39,537 bases of DNA from Pezizomycotina sp. ARF18 (lineage: Eukaryota; Ascomycota): positions 59,838 to 99,374 of the forward strand of contig AZLU01000153.1 of assembly GCA_002224055.1 (NCBI GenBank), in the 5' to 3' direction. Each line of letters opens with the position of its first letter. The first letter of the stretch is position 1. This document shows positions 33,936-39,537 of this stretch, piece after piece. The notes beneath the pieces were generated by a model. It did no database searches. It was not told where the DNA came from and saw nothing but the letters and a program-made list of their open reading frames with translations. A program made the translations under genes and the position numbers.

Positions 33936-34637
33936 TTGAATACCATACACACTCCCTTTTGCTCCAGTTGAAAATTTTTCTTTGGGATAGATAACGTGAT
34001 ATCCTCAAAGTGTCATTTAGGATATGCCGCAACGTGGGCCAGGAGAAAGGGAGAAGATATATTTCCTCAAGCTAGCTGATTGACTGACTAGCCAGCCTAT
34101 AGGCTGAAGATGTTGTTGGTTCTCTGAATAATAATTTAACTGCCTTAAGGAACGAACTATCAGTGTCTTTTGATATTCGATTTTTTATCCACACACTTGG
34201 AAAAAAAATTAAAATTGAGAAATTAGTAGTCACGTGATGGGTTCTCGGCGAAATTTCCGAATGGTTCCAGCAGCAGGGGTTTTAAGTCCTTCGGTCGAGG
34301 ATCCAATTACGCAAAGGAGAGGAAGTCAGTTTCAGTTGAAGGAAGGAATTCAAAACGATTCGAGAGTAAATCGATACAGTTCTCCAGGAAAAATCGAATC
34401 CCATAATCTTTCTACTTATTATCTACTATATCCTTCCTCGGTTTTTTCTCCTTTCTGCAAATTGTGGCGTCGATACTGCCTAGAAGGATTGTCACTAGGT
34501 ATTATTTGAACAGTTAGAGCAGCGGATCAGCGAACCTTTCTTTCGTCCCGTCGTGCCGTCTTCTATCACTATTCCTAACATTTTTAGTATTATTTTCATC
34601 TATTTTACGTTTCTATCAACGCGCATTCACTCCTTTC
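33936..34637. promoter_or_regulatory. Shared divergent promoter bL9m / UBP16
   Basis: A 702-base spacer between outward-facing genes whose products are both predicted to be mitochondrial. It contains only short simple A runs (34201-34208); I see no clear palindrome. Co-regulation is an inference from position. Confidence 0.5.
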
Positions 34638-36574
34638 ATGCCTCCGGATTCCAAGAAATTAACGATCGCCTACGCTGCCGGTGCGTCCCTCGCCGCCGTC
34701 ACCCTCGTATACGTTTTCGGTCCGACTTTTTTCATCGATGGTGTCGGTGCGAATGCGTCCACGTCTGATCGGAAGAGGACCGTTGTCGGCCTTGCGAATC
34801 CTGCCAACGACTGCTTCGTGAATTCTGTCCTTCAGGCTCTCGCGGGGCTAAGCGAATTGAGGTCGTATCTGGCCGCAGGACATTGCTACAGTCGAACCTG
34901 GAAGCGGAGCTCGGTGATAAGATCGCGCTTTTTAAAGGAAAAGGCCGATTCTAACACGCGCTCTGAAAGTGATGCTCGACAGTGAGTTGTCCCAAAGCGA
35001 TTACCTGATAACCTTTAAATCTCACTGGTACTATCGCAGGCTTAAATGAGCGACCAATCTATCGCAAAACGATCTCGGCCATCGATTTCCTGGGGGACCT
35101 TGAGCGAGTATTTCGACAGCGTATTTCGAGAACACAGCAGGACGCACAAGAGTTTTTACAGGTTGTCGCGCAGACCTTAGCAGATGAATATATCGCTGTT
35201 CAAAGCTAAAGGCGTTGGCCGCCGAACTGGATAATGCGAATAAAGCGATGGCTCCGAATCAATTGGTCATTGACACCACTGAAGAAGCATCTCGACAAGC
35301 GAAAGTGAGGAATCAATCGTCTCCATCTACCTCCGTAGCTACTGCCGACACCACTGCAACGGCTGCGACGGCCGCGACAACTGCGACGACAGCTACCGCG
35401 ACGAGTTATCATGGACCCGATGACGTCGGAATGCCCCTCGAAGGGAAACTTGAGTCTTCGATAGAGTGCCAAGTCTGCGGTTTTAAGCCAAAGCCCACGG
35501 TGTTACCTTCGTCGTCCTACCCTCACAGTCCACAAACGGTATGTCATTCTAAGCTGCTTATTCTTGGGTAAATGATTGGTCATCGACAGTTTGCAGCCCT
35601 TGCTAAAGCTAAACCGTCGCTGCGTAGAGTTCACAACACTTGACGACTGTCTCAATGAAACCCTATCCACAGAATATATTGAAGATTTTCAGTGTGCCAA
35701 ATGCTACCTTCAAGCTACAATATCTTATCTAGAGAAGAAAATCGCTTCTATGTCGTCATCGTCAACGTCTCAGCAAGAACTCATAACTACATTAGCGCGC
35801 TGCAAAAATGTCTCGAGACTGACCCTGAGACGATACCGGAGGACATAAAGATGCCCGAGGCTACGAAATCCTTGTGGTAGGACGAAGATAGCTAGGAGGA
35901 CGTATATGTCCTCATGCCCGACCATCCTTGCAATCCATCTTTCAAGATCAATCTTCGACCTGGCTTCCCGCAAGAACAGCTGCAAGATAACATTCCCTGA
36001 GACTCTGAGTCTAGGTCCGCTTTTGAATGGGTACGCTATAAGGCTATATCTGTCATAACACATAAGGGGGGTCATGATAGCGGCATTATGAATGTTTTCG
36101 ACGCCAGCTGCTGCTCCAGGCTCCGTATTCGACGCGACGTTAGGAGCAGACCCCTCAGAGACTCCTGCCTCTGCAACCGAGGACAGCTCGGATGCGGCGC
36201 AACCGAAGCCGCGTCTCCACGAAGCGTGTCACCGATGTCACTCTCTCCAGCCGCCTCGACTGCCGAATCATTTATCTTCACGTGTAGCGCGCGGAGCAGC
36301 AGCAAGTGAATCCTTCGACCACAACCCTAGCACTCTGCAAACTTCTGCTCCACCATCATCCGCCGGTCCTCGATCCAGCGTTACGAACTCGGGTCCGTTG
36401 TGGGTGAAAAGACTGCAGGGATAACTCGTTCATTATCGGGGTCTAAAACAAAAAACACGGGAAGCAACCGCTGGTGGCGCATAAGCGACGATAGATTAAG
36501 GAAGCCAGAACCTCCGATGTGCTATCCAGCAGAAAGAGGTACCTGCTCTTTACGAGCGAGAACACTCACTATGA
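34638..36574 (+). CDS. UBP16: UBP16/USP30-like ubiquitin-specific protease, frame broken
   Basis: This deubiquitinase is anchored in the mitochondrial outer membrane by an N-terminal segment in the yeast Ubp16 group. ATG 34638 gives MPPDSKKLTIAYAAGASLAA with a membrane helix through VTLVYVFGPTFFI. The Cys box is GLANPANDCFVNSVLQALAG (near 34790). After an intron (donor GTGAGT 34982, acceptor about 35039) comes LNERPIYRKTISAIDFLGDL and RISRTQQDAQEFLQVV. A Thr/Ala-rich insert (35335-35405) precedes GKLESSIECQVCGFKPKP and FQCAKC, the two zinc-ribbon CxxC pairs. The His box appears as THKGGHDSG (near 36062), followed by a slip and RWWRISDDR, ARTSDVL and LLFYEREHSL (inferred TGA 36572-36574). Indels lie near 34880, 35200, 35490, 35880, 36085 and 36550. 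A further small exon near 36743-36788 after a pyrimidine-rich TTTTTAG cannot be excluded. Confidence 0.9.
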
Positions 36575-36840
36575 TACGAGGAATTGGAAGCATTACATGC
36601 GTGGCTCCCTACCGCAGGTTTGCGCAAAAATATATCCCAAAGATTACGCAGCATCATCACACCAACCCATATATACTTAAGTATTATTATTATTACCCAT
36701 CACTCATGTGTCCCTTTCTATCATTTTAATTCTTCTTTTTAGGCGTCTCCCGCGCTCTTGATAGCGATGTCGAGCATGAACGCGTGACATCCTTAATATT
36801 TATTCTCCCCGTGTATATCAGTTCATGGCGCTTTTCTTTC

Positions 36841-36877
<37 letters not shown>

Positions 36878-38053
36878 TGCGCTTTTGCGTTGATGCTCAT
36901 TGGTGTTTTAATGGAAATATTGCGGTGTTCGTGGTTTATTTGGAATATCTTCCACTTGGAAGCGCTGGAATTAAGGAGAAAGGATATCGTACCAAGCCGA
37001 GCGAGCCAAGCCGCACCAATTCTCGAAGACACAAGTGCGGATAAGTGTAATAATAATATAATACCGCTTACTCGCTGTCTCGCCACCCGAATTGCCGTCA
37101 CAAGTGAAATGGAAGAAATACCAACAAGTTGTGACAATGAGGCCTGAAGATGCGAGAAGACTTTGACGCAGAGGAATTACAATCTCCATTTACTGAACAG
37201 AAAATACATGATGTTATATATCTAGGTCTATGTGTTTATATCCAAATCTAAGCTATATACACACTTGTACAATAATATACGGAGACAAATACTTGTCTTC
37301 TTTGCACTATCGAGTAGTGGCCGCCCGCCCACCGACTTGATATGCTCAAAAAATGTCCCCAGTTCCTTATTTTTTTGATGATATCATCGCTGTCTATTCA
37401 CCTACTCTATATCCTCTTCTTCGCTTGAATTGTAATTTTTTTTTTTTTTTTTTTTTTTTTGGTGTTATTCTTTTTTGGAGGCTTCCATGCTTCCCCAATG
37501 GTAGAGCTCGATGGCCCCTAAAATCCCAAATAGAGTATCATCCAGGGGGTTTTAAAGCTCTCCACACCCACCGCAGCTGTTAAATAGGAGCTTCCCCGAC
37601 AGTTGAACTTTTTTAATTTCATCATCGTCACTACATAAGTATCGTGCATCCGGATTTAACGTTCGTACTATATATATACATATACCTCAGCCATTCAATA
37701 AATTCAACTCTACTTTGTTCTTTCTCCATTCGTGTTCCTAGAAAAGTTCCGTTTTTCTACGCCCAGTTTTTTTTTTTTTTTAAAGTTTTCCCCTTCGGAA
37801 TTTTGTTATCAAAATTTATTGCAGGTCTGGCCTTTAAATTCCCGCTCAACTTTACTTTCATTATAGGCGATCGCTGAATCTCGCTTGGATTGCAGAAGGG
37901 AAAAAAAAAATATTACCTTCAGTACTCAAAGAGGAGAAATATTATTCTACATTATTATTTCTATTACTTTACGAAGCTAACGGTGCCTTCCCCCTACCTT
38001 GACCCCTGCCTGTAGCTTAAGCTATAAAAACAAACAACCCCCTAGTTACAGAC
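36575..38053. other. Spacer UBP16 to OSH4/KES1
   Basis: A 1.5 kb AT-rich stretch between two genes in the same direction. It has (TTTTC)4 plus T18 (36841-36878) and T25 (37436-37460). A possible extra UBP16 exon at 36743-36788 is unproven. The right end is the OSH4 promoter. No other gene is supported. Confidence 0.6.
36841..36878. repeat. (TTTTC)4 followed by T18
   Basis: A pentanucleotide microsatellite runs into a T tract. It is simple sequence in the spacer after UBP16. Confidence 0.85.
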
Positions 38054-39537
38054 ATGAGTGAAGGAGAATCACTGCCGGCTTCATCGAGGGGGATCTTGGA
38101 GTTCATTCCTCAAGGTTAGCTACTTTCCCAATCTGCCAGATGATTTACCCTCCTTTTTTTGGTCTTTTCGCTAATCATGGACTTTGAGAATAAAGTCGAT
38201 TGCAAGCTTCAATGGAGACCTCGCTTCTCTCACAGCGCCTGTGCGTACAAACAATCAACTCTTCCACCTCCTCCTCGCCCCATAAACCCTTTTTCGTGAG
38301 CTGGCTTTTTCACAATTTCTGTACGCTAAATTTGTGTTCCTTTTTTTTCTTATCGATACGCAGCCCTTCATCTTGAGCAGCACGAGCCTGGTAGAGTTCA
38401 GCGCGTATTGGGTAAGTAAATAACAAATGGTTTTGGTTTGGAGAGGACATGGCGCATTTCTTTTCCAGGATCGCTAACGAAGCTTGTCGCATTCTCAATT
38501 AAGGCCGAACACCCAGAATATTCATAGCACCGGCAAAGGAAACAGACCCGGAGAAACGGGCGCTCGCCGTACTCAAGTGGTTCCTTTCTACTTTGAGCAG
38601 CAGTACAGCTCGAGAACATTAAAACTCAATCCTAACCAAATTGTTTTCACACATTATCACAGGGTTGAGGAGAAAAACCGTTTTAAATCCTTTCCTCGGG
38701 GAACTGTTTTGGGAACATGGGAGGACCCGATGATGTCGGCGACACGGTTCTGATCCGGAGCAAGTCAGCCATCATCCGCCAGTGACGGCGTCTGTATATT
38801 CAACGACAAGCACGCGTGAGGTAATTGACTACGGCCTTTTCTTCAAAGTGGAAATTAAGTTTTATAAATATTTTTTTTTGATTAGGAACTAACGCTTTTC
38901 GCGCCGCTATCAATAGCTCCAAGGGTACAACGGTCAAAAGCCAGCTTCTCCACGACAATCAATGTACGTTACTGAAGCGCTCTAAGCGCTCGTAGATAAT
39001 ACCTATCGTCAGCTTAAAGCTAATCTAGAGTAGTGAAGCAGGTCGGCTACGCGAAGCTCCACCTCGACAAGTACGATGAAGACTGTAAGACACTGCCACC
39101 GAATCCTTTTATAATATTATCCACGTTGAAAAATACTGTCAAAGATATCTATCATGCGACTCTTGCTAGACTTCATAAACCCTCCATCGCTGCACATCGA
39201 GGGCCTGGTATAGCGGCAGCCCGTACGTCGAGCTCAACAAGACACCTGTCATCCAATCCTCCACGGTTACATCGCCAAGATCGACTACAGTGGCAAGGGC
39301 TGGGTTTCCGGGAAGAAGAACAGCTTCACGGCAACTTTGAGCAAGAACGGGAGCAAGACGTGCTGTAACAAGATTGACGGCAGTGACCGATACGTTTGTC
39401 GTCAAACAGCCATCTACAAAGAAAGAGGTATACCAGAAATAAAAAAGAGAAATATTTCTCCCATGCCGCCTATATTTCCTAAGGAAATAGCACACTAAAC
39501 ATTGTGGGGGATTTCTTGTTTAATGTGTAGCTTGATT
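38054..39537 (+). CDS. KES1: OSH4/KES1-type oxysterol-binding protein, 3' end off the window
   Basis: This is a short (lipid-binding domain only) oxysterol-binding protein that exchanges sterol and PI4P between membranes. ATG 38054 gives MSEGESLPASSRG; after a one-base slip comes SWSSFLK, then intron 38115-38195 and SIASFNGDLASLTAP (lid region). Intron 38240-38363 leads to PFILSSTSLVEFSAYW, and intron 38412-38503 to AEHPE. The gene continues FIAPAKETDPEKRALAVLKW, LGTWEDP, the family signature EQVSHHPPVTA (near 38760), NVKQVGYAKLHLDKYDED (near 39030) and SGKGW...KNSFTATLS (near 39290). All three introns have CTAA-type branch sites or T-rich 3' ends. Several indels break the frame (38550-38620, 38740, 39080-39200, 39350). 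The C-terminal third lies beyond 39537. Confidence 0.93.

Noticed and set aside
600-39537. Programmed ribosomal frameshifting as the cause of the breaks
   Set aside because: The slips lack a common slippery site, occur in both directions and at many places per gene, and affect families not known to use it.
1-39537. CRISPR array, phage, plasmid or bacterial operon
   Set aside because: No regularly spaced direct repeats and no bacterial-type gene packing; introns and gene families are fungal.

Overview
The window looks like nuclear DNA of a filamentous ascomycete (Pezizomycotina; I cannot place it lower). Genes lie on both strands, are interrupted by short introns (about 70-125 bases) with GTAAG/GTACG-type donors and CTAAC-like branch sites, and are separated by AT-rich spacers full of very long A or T runs. 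All recognisable genes are conserved eukaryotic or fungal families. No bacterial-type operon, CRISPR array, rRNA or convincing tRNA was seen.

Layout, left to right: REX2 oligoribonuclease (+, about 600-1291); RNase H2 subunit B (-, 1350-2901); MCM10 replication factor (+, 3594-6201); PBY1, a SurE + tubulin-tyrosine-ligase-like fusion (+, 6966-9848); an F-box-like, Cys-rich protein (-, 10641-12158); a 3.5 kb spacer; ATG11 autophagy scaffold (+, 15649 to about 20059); a 2 kb spacer; a CSC1/OSCA (DUF221) membrane channel (-, 22035-25131); a 3.6 kb spacer; class II fructose-bisphosphate aldolase FBA1 (-, 28696-30190); a 1.7 kb spacer; SEC11 signal peptidase (+, 31919-32544); mitochondrial ribosomal protein bL9m (-, 32809-33935); UBP16-like mitochondrial deubiquitinase (+, 34638-36574); and an OSH4/KES1-type oxysterol-binding protein (+, 38054, running off the right end).

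The dominant technical fact is that nearly every CDS, including ones expected to be essential (FBA1, SEC11, MCM10), is broken by single-base insertions or deletions, while the protein sequence continues with catalytic motifs and splice sites intact in the next frame. I read this as uncorrected sequencing indels rather than mass pseudogenisation, so single ORFs do not show the gene structure. Gene spans below were built by following homology across frames and introns.

The first 10 kb groups genes of nucleic-acid metabolism: two ribonucleases tail to tail, then RNase H2B and MCM10 back to back with a shared promoter holding two CG-rich perfect palindromes, one containing overlapping MCB (ACGCG) cores. 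bL9m and UBP16, both mitochondrial, also share a divergent promoter. I did not find convincing evidence of an undescribed system. The best leads are the shared S-phase promoter, the Cys-rich F-box-like protein, a 10-bp perfect hairpin at 31487-31511 and the pattern of homopolymer tracts.
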